DNA of 64,000 nt, from contig NZ_CP036261.1 in the NCBI RefSeq assembly GCF_007741475.1, positions 4,465,798 through 4,529,797 on the forward strand, written 5' to 3'. The notes below the pieces were generated by a model. It was not told where the DNA came from. It did no database searches and worked only from the letters and a program-made list of their open reading frames with translations. The number at the start of each line of letters is the position of its first letter. Position 1 is the first letter of the stretch. Source of the stretch: Rosistilla ulvae. Lineage in GTDB: Bacteria; Planctomycetota; Planctomycetia; Pirellulales; Pirellulaceae. This document shows positions 34,242-41,604 of the stretch, piece by piece. A program made the translations under genes and the position numbers.

Positions 34242-35453
34242 ATGAAATACAACTTCGCCCTACTGCTTTGTTCTTCATTGATCGCGTCGGCTGGATTCTG
34301 TCAGGAGTCAGAAAGGCCAGCGGGAGAGGCTGCCGATCGACGGGCGGCTTTGCTGAAACGATTCCCCGAAAGCGATACCAATAAGGATGGCATCCTGTCG
34401 GCCCGCGAACTGGCGGCCCACCTGCAGAAGCAGCGCTCGGGACCGGAGGGAAAAGAGCGACTGAAGCAACTGTTGAAGCGTTTTCCCAAAGCTGACGCGA
34501 ACAAAGATGGCGAATTGGGCTGGCAGGAGGCTCGCGACTACCAAGCTGCCAACGCGAAGAACCGGACGCCGCAGACGCGTCGCAATCGCGCCCCCAAAGT
34601 CGTCGCGCCGGTTCCCGATGTCGCGTATGGCGATCATCCGTTGCAGCGGTTTGATCTTTGGCCGATCCCCGATGCCAAACAGCCGACGCCGCTGGTGATT
34701 TTCATCCATGGCGGTGGTTTTCGCGGCGGCGACAAATCGCTGATTCGCCCCGACACGATCGACAAGTTTCTCGATGCCGGTGTTGCCGTTGCCGCGATGA
34801 ATTACCGGCTGTCCGATTCGGGCCCCTATCCGATCATGATGCACGACGCCGCTCGCGGCCTACAAACGCTGCGGCATCGGGCCGACCAATGGAACATCGA
34901 TCCGCAGCGCGTTGTTTGTTTCGGCGGTTCGGCTGGCGCGGGAATCAGTTTATGGCTCGCCTTCCACGACGACCTAGCCGACCCCAGCAGCGACGATCCC
35001 GTCGCGCGGCAATCGACGCGCATTGTGGCGGCCGGAGCGATGAACGGCCAACCCGCGTACGATATCCACCTGTTTCGCGAGTGGTTTGGTCTCCCCGATC
35101 TTCAGCCGGGTCCTGCCCTACCCGCCTTCGTGGGAATCGAAGACGAATCGGAATTCGACAAGCCCGAGATCCGCGCGTTGATGAAAGAGGCCTCGCCGAT
35201 TTCGCACCTATCCGAAGATGACACCGCTGCGGTTTACATGTTCTACAGCCGCCCCAACGTTCCGGTGACTCTCGAGACCGAATCGTCGGTTTGGGTGCAT
35301 CACGTGCGATTGGGATTGGCGATGCAGAAAGCGATGGAGCCACTTGGGCTGCAATGCATCGTCACCGCCCCCGACATCAAAGCGGAGAATCCCTACGAGT
35401 CGATCGAAGCCTTCTTGATTGCCAAGGCGTCGGGTGAAACGTCGGCACCTTAG
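34242..35453 (+). CDS. Exported EF-hand/alpha-beta hydrolase (esterase-like)
   Basis: This encodes 403 residues. A signal peptide covers residues 1-22. Two EF-hand calcium-binding loops, DTNKDGILSARE near residue 45 and DANKDGELGWQE near 88, come first, then a basic linker. The alpha/beta-hydrolase then has the oxyanion element IFIHGGGFRGGD near 150 and nucleophile elbow FGGSAGAG near 227. AMNYRLSD fits the carboxylesterase/lipase-like family (Abhydrolase_3). An active-site His is expected near HHVRLG, but I cannot assign it with certainty. I used the ATG at 34242, with TAGGAA 8 bp upstream. EF-hand fusions of this kind are common in planctomycetes. Confidence 0.83.
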   Translation: MKYNFALLLCSSLIASAGFCQESERPAGEAADRRAALLKRFPESDTNKDGILSARELAAHLQKQRSGPEGKERLKQLLKRFPKADANKDGELGWQEARDYQAANAKNRTPQTRRNRAPKVVAPVPDVAYGDHPLQRFDLWPIPDAKQPTPLVIFIHGGGFRGGDKSLIRPDTIDKFLDAGVAVAAMNYRLSDSGPYPIMMHDAARGLQTLRHRADQWNIDPQRVVCFGGSAGAGISLWLAFHDDLADPSSDDPVARQSTRIVAAGAMNGQPAYDIHLFREWFGLPDLQPGPALPAFVGIEDESEFDKPEIRALMKEASPISHLSEDDTAAVYMFYSRPNVPVTLETESSVWVHHVRLGLAMQKAMEPLGLQCIVTAPDIKAENPYESIEAFLIAKASGETSAP

Positions 35454-35734
35454 TGGAGCGATCGAGAAGTTCGCTTCCATTTCGCGGCGAGCTCAACAGA
35501 CGCCGCTCGCGTCGTCGCAAGGTCCGCTCCCCAACGCTGAACACGATTCTATCATCGCTCTCTCCACCCTTCTCCTTGATCGCGGTATCGGAAATGGAAC
35601 CGAAGGGCGTTTGAAGATTCTGCCTCACCGTCGTGGTGGGTTGGAATCGCCGTGATATTAAGAAGCGGATGCTTAGTTAAAGTGGTCCTTTCGCGGTCTC
35701 CGCACCACAGGCCGACACACATTCATCGCGGGCA

Positions 35735-35820
35735 TGTGCCGGCCTCCGGCCTTTCGGCTTTGGGGCCTTCTCGGGACCGGAGGCTTGCGTCTCCGGCAGT
35801 TCTTGTGTCGGCCTCCGGCC
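35735..35820. repeat. Direct repeat of a 17-bp GC-rich unit
   Basis: TGTGYCGGCCTCCGGCC occurs at 35735 and 35804. Each contains the palindrome GGCCTCCGGCC-like core. Probably a dispersed intergenic element; I cannot count other copies in the genome. Confidence 0.55.
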
Positions 35821-35868
35821 TTCGAAGCGTCCAGCACACCTCTTGTTGTATCGGCACTACATTCATAA

Positions 35869-35888
35869 AAGCGGCTTAATGTCCGCTT
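35869..35888 (-). terminator. Rho-independent terminator of the epimerase-VKOR-SPW operon
   Basis: On the minus strand AAGCGG, an 8-nt loop, CCGCTT and then TTAT directly follow the SPW stop codon (35889-35891). The stem is short but perfect and is followed by T residues. Confidence 0.6.
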
Positions 35889-36236
35889 CTAGGCGTGGTC
35901 GACCTCTTTTTGCCACACCCGCGGTGGATCGGATGCTTCGTTGGGAATGATCGCGATCATCATCAGAAACAATCCGACAACGATGTAGTTCTGTTGAAAG
36001 GGGGGCGGAGGAAGTTCGGCGAATCGGCCCCAGATCAACATCCCGGTGGCGACGATCAGGATTCCCACGTGCGCGTAGCGTGTGGGCGGCCAGTAGGAGA
36101 GGGCTGCTAGCGACGCGATCATCAAGGCGTTTAAAGAATTCAGAATCAACAGCGTTTCGCTGTGATCGCCCGCGAATATGTATGGGCTGAATACCATCCA
36201 GGCCGCGGTCATGATTTCGACGACTCGTCCCCACAT
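35889..36236 (-). CDS. SPW repeat-containing membrane protein
   Basis: This encodes 115 residues with four predicted helices. AAWMVFSPYIFAG near residue 13 matches the SPW (Ser-Pro-Trp) repeat family; here Pro-Tyr replaces Pro-Trp, and SYWPPTRYA near 48 is a degenerate second copy. The family function is unknown. The ATG shares one base with the stop of the VKOR gene, so the two are translated together. I ignored the long upstream in-frame extension, as it overlaps the VKOR gene. Confidence 0.78.
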   Translation of the reverse strand: MWGRVVEIMTAAWMVFSPYIFAGDHSETLLILNSLNALMIASLAALSYWPPTRYAHVGILIVATGMLIWGRFAELPPPPFQQNYIVVGLFLMMIAIIPNEASDPPRVWQKEVDHA

Positions 36237-36871
36237 CACTTCACCTCTCGGGCTAAAAGGCTTTCGGCAGCGCGATCCAACGGTTCGCTGCGATTGCCCC
36301 AAAAGGCATCCCACAGTAGCCGGCGGTCGCAATTCTGTTTCCAAACGATCCACAGATAAGTCAACGCAACTCGCACTTCGTCCCACGCCCAGTAGACCAG
36401 GATCAAAGAGATCAGAGCGGTCATCAAACAGAGAAAGCACCACGATCCAACAACCAGTCCTTGAACCGCCACCAGAATGACACTGACGATTCCCAGTGGA
36501 ATCACATCGATTCCAAAGAGGACCACCAACCAGGGGCGATACTGCCAACGGCGTGGCGAACCGGCTAGCCCCAGAACCGCATCGCCCAGGTAGGCGAGCA
36601 CTCCCAAGGCGGCATCGTGAATTCCCAACATCCGGTACATTTGCAAGGCTGTGTCCGACTTCAAGACGTTGTTCGATCCGTCGCCAAAAAACGGATCCCA
36701 GACCGATTCGATGAGCCCCCACTGAAACAGCGACAGATGGACCGAGATCCCCGCGGCGACAAAAGCCAGCAAACAGATCGGGATCCGTTGGGACCAGGCC
36801 GACGGATTGTGCTTGTACGGCGGCACGGGCCGATCGAGATCGTGGCAGGGGATGGTGGCTTTCAAAAACAT
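36236..36871 (-). CDS. Vitamin K epoxide reductase (VKOR) family protein
   Basis: This encodes 211 residues with about five helices. GSWCFLCL near residue 140 is the redox CxxC next to the quinone site. In typical bacterial VKOR, two more cysteines lie in the loop after helix 1. Here that loop (DPFFGDGSNNV) has no Cys pair, so electron transfer from a partner would have to differ, or the protein has another role. It sits between a NAD-dependent epimerase and an SPW protein, a layout I have seen associated in other bacteria without an assigned pathway. Confidence 0.8.
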   Translation of the reverse strand: MFLKATIPCHDLDRPVPPYKHNPSAWSQRIPICLLAFVAAGISVHLSLFQWGLIESVWDPFFGDGSNNVLKSDTALQMYRMLGIHDAALGVLAYLGDAVLGLAGSPRRWQYRPWLVVLFGIDVIPLGIVSVILVAVQGLVVGSWCFLCLMTALISLILVYWAWDEVRVALTYLWIVWKQNCDRRLLWDAFWGNRSEPLDRAAESLLAREVK

Positions 36872-36954
36872 CGATGACTCTTCTAAAAAGGCACGTCTGG
36901 CTTAATGTGCGGTTCGTCCGGGCTTCAGGTTCGCGAGATCATTGCCGAAGCAAA

Positions 36955-38010
36955 CTACTTCAGTCCGTTCTGTTGATACCATTGGTCGGGATCATCCTTC
37001 AGGGCATCGATCATCTTGGGCACGCAGTCGATCAAGCGATGCCGGGGTTCCCAATCGAGCAGTTCTTTGGCTCGCGCGATGTCCAGGGCGTAGTGGTCGT
37101 CGGCCATGTCGACCATGAATGGTTTGATAAACGCATCGCCGCCGGAGAGCGTGTCGGTCACGGAGGCTCCCACCTTGGCGAGCGACGGTGGCACGTAGAG
37201 CGTCGGCCAGTCTTTGCCGTGCAGCCGCTGACCGATCGCGTCTTGGAGGGTTTCGTAAGACGGCGGTTCGGGCTCGCCGATCAAGATCGCCGTTTTTGGT
37301 TCGATACGGGATCGCCGCTGGACGGTGGCAACGATCGCGGCGATCGCGTCGTCGCAGTGAACCGCAGCTTGCCCCGCCGCGGTATCCCCTGGGAAGAAGT
37401 GACTTTGAAAGTCGCGTTCATAGATCCGTTTGATCTGTTGGACGATCGTCGGTTGGCGTCCGTAATCTGTATAGACGCCGGCGATTCGAAGCACCACCGA
37501 TCTGACGCCGGGATGCCCCTCGCGAATCAAACGCTCCGTCGCAATCTTGCTCTCCGGATACGGCCACTTCGCCTGCAGCGGATCATCTTCGGCGATCCGT
37601 TCGCCCGGCGAGCAGGGCTGATGCACCAACATCGTGCTTGTAAAAACAAACTGTTCCAATTCGAAGTCGCTGAGTGCATTGAGCAGCCGATCGGTCCCGT
37701 TGACGGTGATCTCTTCGTACAGCGGACTCGGTTCGCCCGAAAAATCGTAGAAGGCGGCCATGTGCACCACCGAGGCCAGCCGCCCGTCGCAGCGGCGGCG
37801 GACGTCATCGACAGCACCGCGAACGTTTTCATAACTGCTGATATCGCATTCGATATCGTGAATCCAAGGGTGCCGCTTGGGCGGTTCGGGCAGGCCGACC
37901 CGATCGAATCCATAGACTTCATAGCCGAGGTCGGCCAGTTGCGTGCAGACCGGTCGTCCCAGCAAACCCGAACTTCCGGTGACGATAACTGCGGGACGAT
38001 CTTCGGACAT
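36955..38010 (-). CDS. NAD-dependent epimerase/dehydratase (extended SDR)
   Basis: This encodes 351 residues. Rossmann motif VTGSSGLLGRPV near residue 10 (GxxGxxG) and HMAAFYDF near 80 are present, and the active Tyr-x-x-x-Lys is in YPESKIATE near 155. The substrate is unknown. I started at ATG 38010 because the in-frame extension above it is unlike the family. It opens the minus-strand operon with VKOR and SPW, 83 bp upstream of VKOR. Confidence 0.85.
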   Translation of the reverse strand: MSEDRPAVIVTGSSGLLGRPVCTQLADLGYEVYGFDRVGLPEPPKRHPWIHDIECDISSYENVRGAVDDVRRRCDGRLASVVHMAAFYDFSGEPSPLYEEITVNGTDRLLNALSDFELEQFVFTSTMLVHQPCSPGERIAEDDPLQAKWPYPESKIATERLIREGHPGVRSVVLRIAGVYTDYGRQPTIVQQIKRIYERDFQSHFFPGDTAAGQAAVHCDDAIAAIVATVQRRSRIEPKTAILIGEPEPPSYETLQDAIGQRLHGKDWPTLYVPPSLAKVGASVTDTLSGGDAFIKPFMVDMADDHYALDIARAKELLDWEPRHRLIDCVPKMIDALKDDPDQWYQQNGLK

Positions 38011-38121
38011 TATGGGACTCCAGTCGCTCGAAGGATGGATGAGGGATGACTCTTGCTCTCTGCAACCTCCGACGCAATTGGCATGCCAATGCGATCGCAT
38101 CAACGAATGCTCAAACGCCTG

Positions 38122-39240
38122 CTATGCGGAGATTCGGGTCGTGGCGAGGTCGTCGCCATCTTGCTGCTGTTGTTGTTGCCGGACGACTCGATCGCGGGCG
38201 ATGTTCAACAGCGCGTAGAAGAAGGCAGCGATCATCGGACCGACGAAGATGCCCCACAGCCCCATCAGCTTCAACGCACCAAGCACTGTCACCAGGGCGA
38301 CCAGCGGATGCAACTTGGCTTGGTTTCCGATCACGTAGGCGCGGACGAGATTGTCGGACGTTGACACCAGAGCGGCTCCGTAGATCGCCAACCCGATCGC
38401 GGATACGAAATCCCCTTCGATCATCAACCACGTGGCAACCGATCCCCAGACTGCGGCCGCACCGATAAAAGGGATGAACGAACAGAACATCGTGACGACC
38501 ATCAACAGCCAAACATTGGGGACGCCGAGGACCGCCAACGCCAACCCGGTCAAAGCGGCTTGGACGACGCCGGCGACAACGGTTCCCAAGACGACGCCGC
38601 GGCAGACTCTTTGGAATTTATCGAACAACCGCTGCTCCTCCTCGTTCTCCAAAGGCATCATCCGATGGACTTCACGAGTAAAGAGTTCGCGGTCGGCGAG
38701 GAAGTAGTAGAACGACAACGCCATGATGCACAGGCCGATGCCGAAGGTGACGATGTTGGAAATCAATCCGCGGGTTTTGTCGTACAGTTCGGCGGTAAAT
38801 CCATCGGAGATCCGCGAAACCGATTCCTGAATCTGCTGCCGCTGCGGCGGATCGAGCTTCCGGTAGACTCGATTCATCGCCGAACCGACCGTCGACTTTT
38901 CCAGCTTCTCGATCGTCTCGTCCAACGCATCGCCCGAACGCCCGTCGAACCAACCGACAGCGTCGCGGCCGATCTGTGTCACTTGGTTTCCCGCCATCAA
39001 TAGCGTCACGCTGATCGGCAACAAGACGACGATCATCACCAGCCCGGTTGTGACCCCGGCGGCGATGCGATCGTGCCCCGACATGATCTGTGTCAGCGAT
39101 TGGTGCAGCGGCGAAAAAAGGACTGTCAGCACGACCGCGATAAAAATCGCCAGCACAAACGGTTTGATGACGTGGAAGAACAGCAAGCCGAAGAGGCCGA
39201 TCAATCCGATCAGTAGCCAGAATGAAAAATGGCGAGGCAT
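38122..39240 (-). CDS. AI-2E family transporter (TqsA/PerM-like)
   Basis: This 372-residue protein has about eight helices (for example residues 5-40 and 60-80, then six near 210-350). It carries the AI-2E transporter (formerly DUF20) pattern with GIFVGPMIAAFFYALL near the end. The actual substrate of most such proteins is not autoinducer-2. The last 15 residues include a run of six glutamines encoded by CAG/CAA repeats, prone to length change. It follows the cytochrome operon after a 198-bp gap on the same strand and may not be co-transcribed. Confidence 0.85.
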   Translation of the reverse strand: MPRHFSFWLLIGLIGLFGLLFFHVIKPFVLAIFIAVVLTVLFSPLHQSLTQIMSGHDRIAAGVTTGLVMIVVLLPISVTLLMAGNQVTQIGRDAVGWFDGRSGDALDETIEKLEKSTVGSAMNRVYRKLDPPQRQQIQESVSRISDGFTAELYDKTRGLISNIVTFGIGLCIMALSFYYFLADRELFTREVHRMMPLENEEEQRLFDKFQRVCRGVVLGTVVAGVVQAALTGLALAVLGVPNVWLLMVVTMFCSFIPFIGAAAVWGSVATWLMIEGDFVSAIGLAIYGAALVSTSDNLVRAYVIGNQAKLHPLVALVTVLGALKLMGLWGIFVGPMIAAFFYALLNIARDRVVRQQQQQQDGDDLATTRISA

Positions 39241-39438
39241 GGATTTGGGTATCGACCAGAGAATTGCGGTGCTCGTTCGGCTCCCGAGCAATCGCATGGT
39301 CGCAGATGAACCAGGTTGTTCGATCCGACCCCATGGAGGCGTTTGCGGGAGCGGCGGAACATCGGTTCCGTCGACGAAACACGAATCGCAATTGGCGTGC
39401 CGCTAATTCGGCTGCGTTCGCTCAGCAAACTTATCCCG

Positions 39439-40536
39439 CTAGTTTTCGAGCGGCAATTGGGCGTAGTAGTTGGCCAACGCTTCGATCTCCTGCGTCGACA
39501 GTTTATCGGCGATCGAATGCATGCGATCGACGCGCGCCGTTCCGCCGCGAGCCCGCCGTTGCAACAAGTCCAACTGCTCCTTTAAGTACCAAGCGGGTTG
39601 CCCGGCCAGTTTCGGATAGTCCGGGCTGCGCTCGATCGTTCCCGGACCGTGGCAGGCGACGCAGGCGGCGATCTTCTTTTGTCGGTCCCCTCGATGGGCC
39701 AGCGACTTGCCGAGTTCTATCTGTTCGTCGGAAGCCGTCGGTTCTGAATCCGAAGCTGCCGCCGGCGTAGACTCCTGTTCGACTTGCGTTTGCCCGGCGT
39801 AGTGGGCTGCGAGTTTTGCGATCTGCGGATCGGTCAGCCGGGCGGCGATCGGTTGCATGATCCCGCTGTGTCGCGCTCCCGTTTTGAAGGCCTGCAGCGA
39901 CTGTTCGAGATACGCTTTCGACTGCGATGCGAGCAAAGGAACTCGCGGTCCGGCAGCGGGTGACGTTGCGGTTCCGTGGCATGCGGCGCATGCCTGCGCC
40001 GCAAGTCGCTCGATCGCTGAATCGGATTCCGTTTCGACTCGCACTTGGCGATAGTAGTCTTCCGCGTCCAGCTGTGACAACTGTTGTAGGAACGCTACGA
40101 CCGGCCAAACATCATCGTCGCGAGCCTGAGTTGGCCAGGCGGGCATCCCGGCAAACTTAATCCCATGCTTGACGATGTAGAACAATTCGCGAGGTTCTTT
40201 ATCGAGCGGCGTGCCGGGCAGGTAAGGAGGCGAGGGAGTCATGTGCCCGGCGACAACGGGAGCCGGGCTGCCTGGACGTCCGTGACACCAGCGGCAGTTG
40301 GAATCGTAGGTTGCCGCGCCCAAACGAATCATGCCAGGCTGATCCAGCGGTGGCGGCTCGATACCGGAGCTGTGGAAGTCGACCGACCGATCGCTTGCGT
40401 AGTCCAAGAACCAACGCGTGATCGGCCAATGCCCGCCGCTGGCGTTGATCGGTGCGATCCCCGAGACGAGGACAAACAAGCCGATTCCGCCGAGCCCGGC
40501 CAGCAGGATGCAAAGCTCTTTCAGTCGTCGTTTCAT
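39439..40536 (-). CDS. Tri-haem cytochrome c protein
   Basis: This encodes 365 residues. A signal/anchor helix is near residues 8-26. Three haem-binding sites follow: CRWCH near 82, CAACH near 186 and CVACH near 295. Each sits in its own cytochrome c-type domain, with Met in MTPSP, IMQPIA and HSIADK-type positions possibly serving as sixth ligands. Located at the end of the oxidase operon, it probably delivers electrons from an upstream complex (for example alternative complex III, not in this window) to the CuA/haem c subunit. The start overlaps the CtaG stop (ATGA). Confidence 0.9.
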   Translation of the reverse strand: MKRRLKELCILLAGLGGIGLFVLVSGIAPINASGGHWPITRWFLDYASDRSVDFHSSGIEPPPLDQPGMIRLGAATYDSNCRWCHGRPGSPAPVVAGHMTPSPPYLPGTPLDKEPRELFYIVKHGIKFAGMPAWPTQARDDDVWPVVAFLQQLSQLDAEDYYRQVRVETESDSAIERLAAQACAACHGTATSPAAGPRVPLLASQSKAYLEQSLQAFKTGARHSGIMQPIAARLTDPQIAKLAAHYAGQTQVEQESTPAAASDSEPTASDEQIELGKSLAHRGDRQKKIAACVACHGPGTIERSPDYPKLAGQPAWYLKEQLDLLQRRARGGTARVDRMHSIADKLSTQEIEALANYYAQLPLEN

Positions 40537-41195
40537 CGTGTGTTCGCCTTTCCAAAGGATGATCTCTTCGCCGCCCCGATCGGCATCCGGATCGAATCGA
40601 CGAGATCGCGCGTCAGCCACAATCCGCCGGTCAAAAACGCCAGCCCGCCGACGACCAGCATCACCGCGCCGCCGAGATGTTGGTCCATGATCGGCGTCAG
40701 CCCTGAGCCTCCGGGATGATGGGAATAGAGCAACCGTGGCGACATGACTAACAACGCGCCCAGCAGCGTCATGTGCATCGAAGTCAACAACAGCCCGATC
40801 ACCCCGGCGGCGCTGCGGCCGCGGTCTCGCGGCTGCGAACCACCGAAAGCGGACAGCCAAACCCAAACGCCAGCGGCCAGGAACATCGACTGTTCGACAA
40901 CAAACCCGACCGCATCGTGGCGGGCCCAGTGATGCAGCCCAGGGGCATGCCAGGCCCAGACGATCAACAGCTCGCCAACCGATGCCGGGACGGGGGCGAA
41001 CAGCTTCGGAAATCGAAGCACCGGATCCCAACGACGACCCGCCGCGGCGATCGACAACATCGGCGCCGCGACGGCAACGACCGCCATGTGCAGCGTCATG
41101 TGAGCCGCAAAGGAATGGCTGGCCATTTCCGGCAGTGGCCCAAGCCAGGCGATTGCCAAAACCAACCATCCCAAATTCCAAAGCATCGGTCGCAT
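40533..41195 (-). CDS. ctaG: Cytochrome c oxidase assembly protein CtaG (caa3-type)
   Basis: This 220-residue membrane protein has about six helices, of the caa3_CtaG family (PF09678). HMTLHMAVVAVAAPML near residue 32 and WAWHAPGLHHWA near 80 hold the conserved His pattern thought to handle copper for CuB. It overlaps the small upstream membrane protein by one base. Its position in the operon fully supports a role in maturing the oxidase. Confidence 0.85.
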   Translation of the reverse strand: MRPMLWNLGWLVLAIAWLGPLPEMASHSFAAHMTLHMAVVAVAAPMLSIAAAGRRWDPVLRFPKLFAPVPASVGELLIVWAWHAPGLHHWARHDAVGFVVEQSMFLAAGVWVWLSAFGGSQPRDRGRSAAGVIGLLLTSMHMTLLGALLVMSPRLLYSHHPGGSGLTPIMDQHLGGAVMLVVGGLAFLTGGLWLTRDLVDSIRMPIGAAKRSSFGKANTR

Positions 41196-41596
41196 CAGTC
41201 ACAGCTCCCGATAAAGAGGACAACCAACGCGGTGAAGAGCGTGGCGACGCTGCTGAGTGCAGCCAACAGAAGCGTCGCATAACCGATGAATCGCAACTGG
41301 TCGTCCGACGTGTTGCCGTCGTGCGGTGGCGATGCGTCGCCGTGGCGATGCTGCCTGTGACTGTGCCAGCCAACCAACGCGATCACCCCCAACGCAACAA
41401 GCGTATAAACCGCGATCGCGATTCGGATCGGCATCGCATCGCCGGTCTCCGATTTGGCGCAAACGATCGCGATCGTGAGATAGCTGGCTAGAAAATGGAT
41501 CGCCCAGGTCGTCGGCGGGATCAGCAACCAGAGGATGTGATTCCGCAGCGCTCGGTAGCTCACTGTCGGCGTTGTCGTGTCGGTTGCATCCGTCAT
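41195..41596 (-). CDS. Small membrane protein in the oxidase operon
   Basis: This encodes 133 residues with three helices (about 22-45, 58-78 and 105-130) separated by a His-rich loop (WHSHRQHRHGD). Unknown family, but similar small proteins occur between CoxI-III and CtaG in planctomycete oxidase loci. The His-rich loop could bind copper, which is only an inference. It starts 8 bp after CoxI-III and ends in the first base of ctaG. Confidence 0.72.
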   Translation of the reverse strand: MTDATDTTTPTVSYRALRNHILWLLIPPTTWAIHFLASYLTIAIVCAKSETGDAMPIRIAIAVYTLVALGVIALVGWHSHRQHRHGDASPPHDGNTSDDQLRFIGYATLLLAALSSVATLFTALVVLFIGSCD

Positions 41597-41604
41597 CGGT
41601 CACC

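Larger units (their letters stand above)
35454..35888. other. Convergent intergenic region with GC-rich repeats
   Basis: No supported gene. TGTGCCGGCCTCCGGCC (35735-35751) and TGTGTCGGCCTCCGGCC (35804-35820) are direct copies 69 bp apart, with GGACCGGAGGC and its near complement CTCCGGC between. A terminator for the minus-strand operon is at 35869-35888. Confidence 0.55.

Noticed and set aside
35889-36722. 277-residue open frame including the SPW protein
   Set aside because: The extension overlaps the VKOR gene in another frame and is Arg/Ser/Gly-rich without domain; only the last 115 residues are supported.
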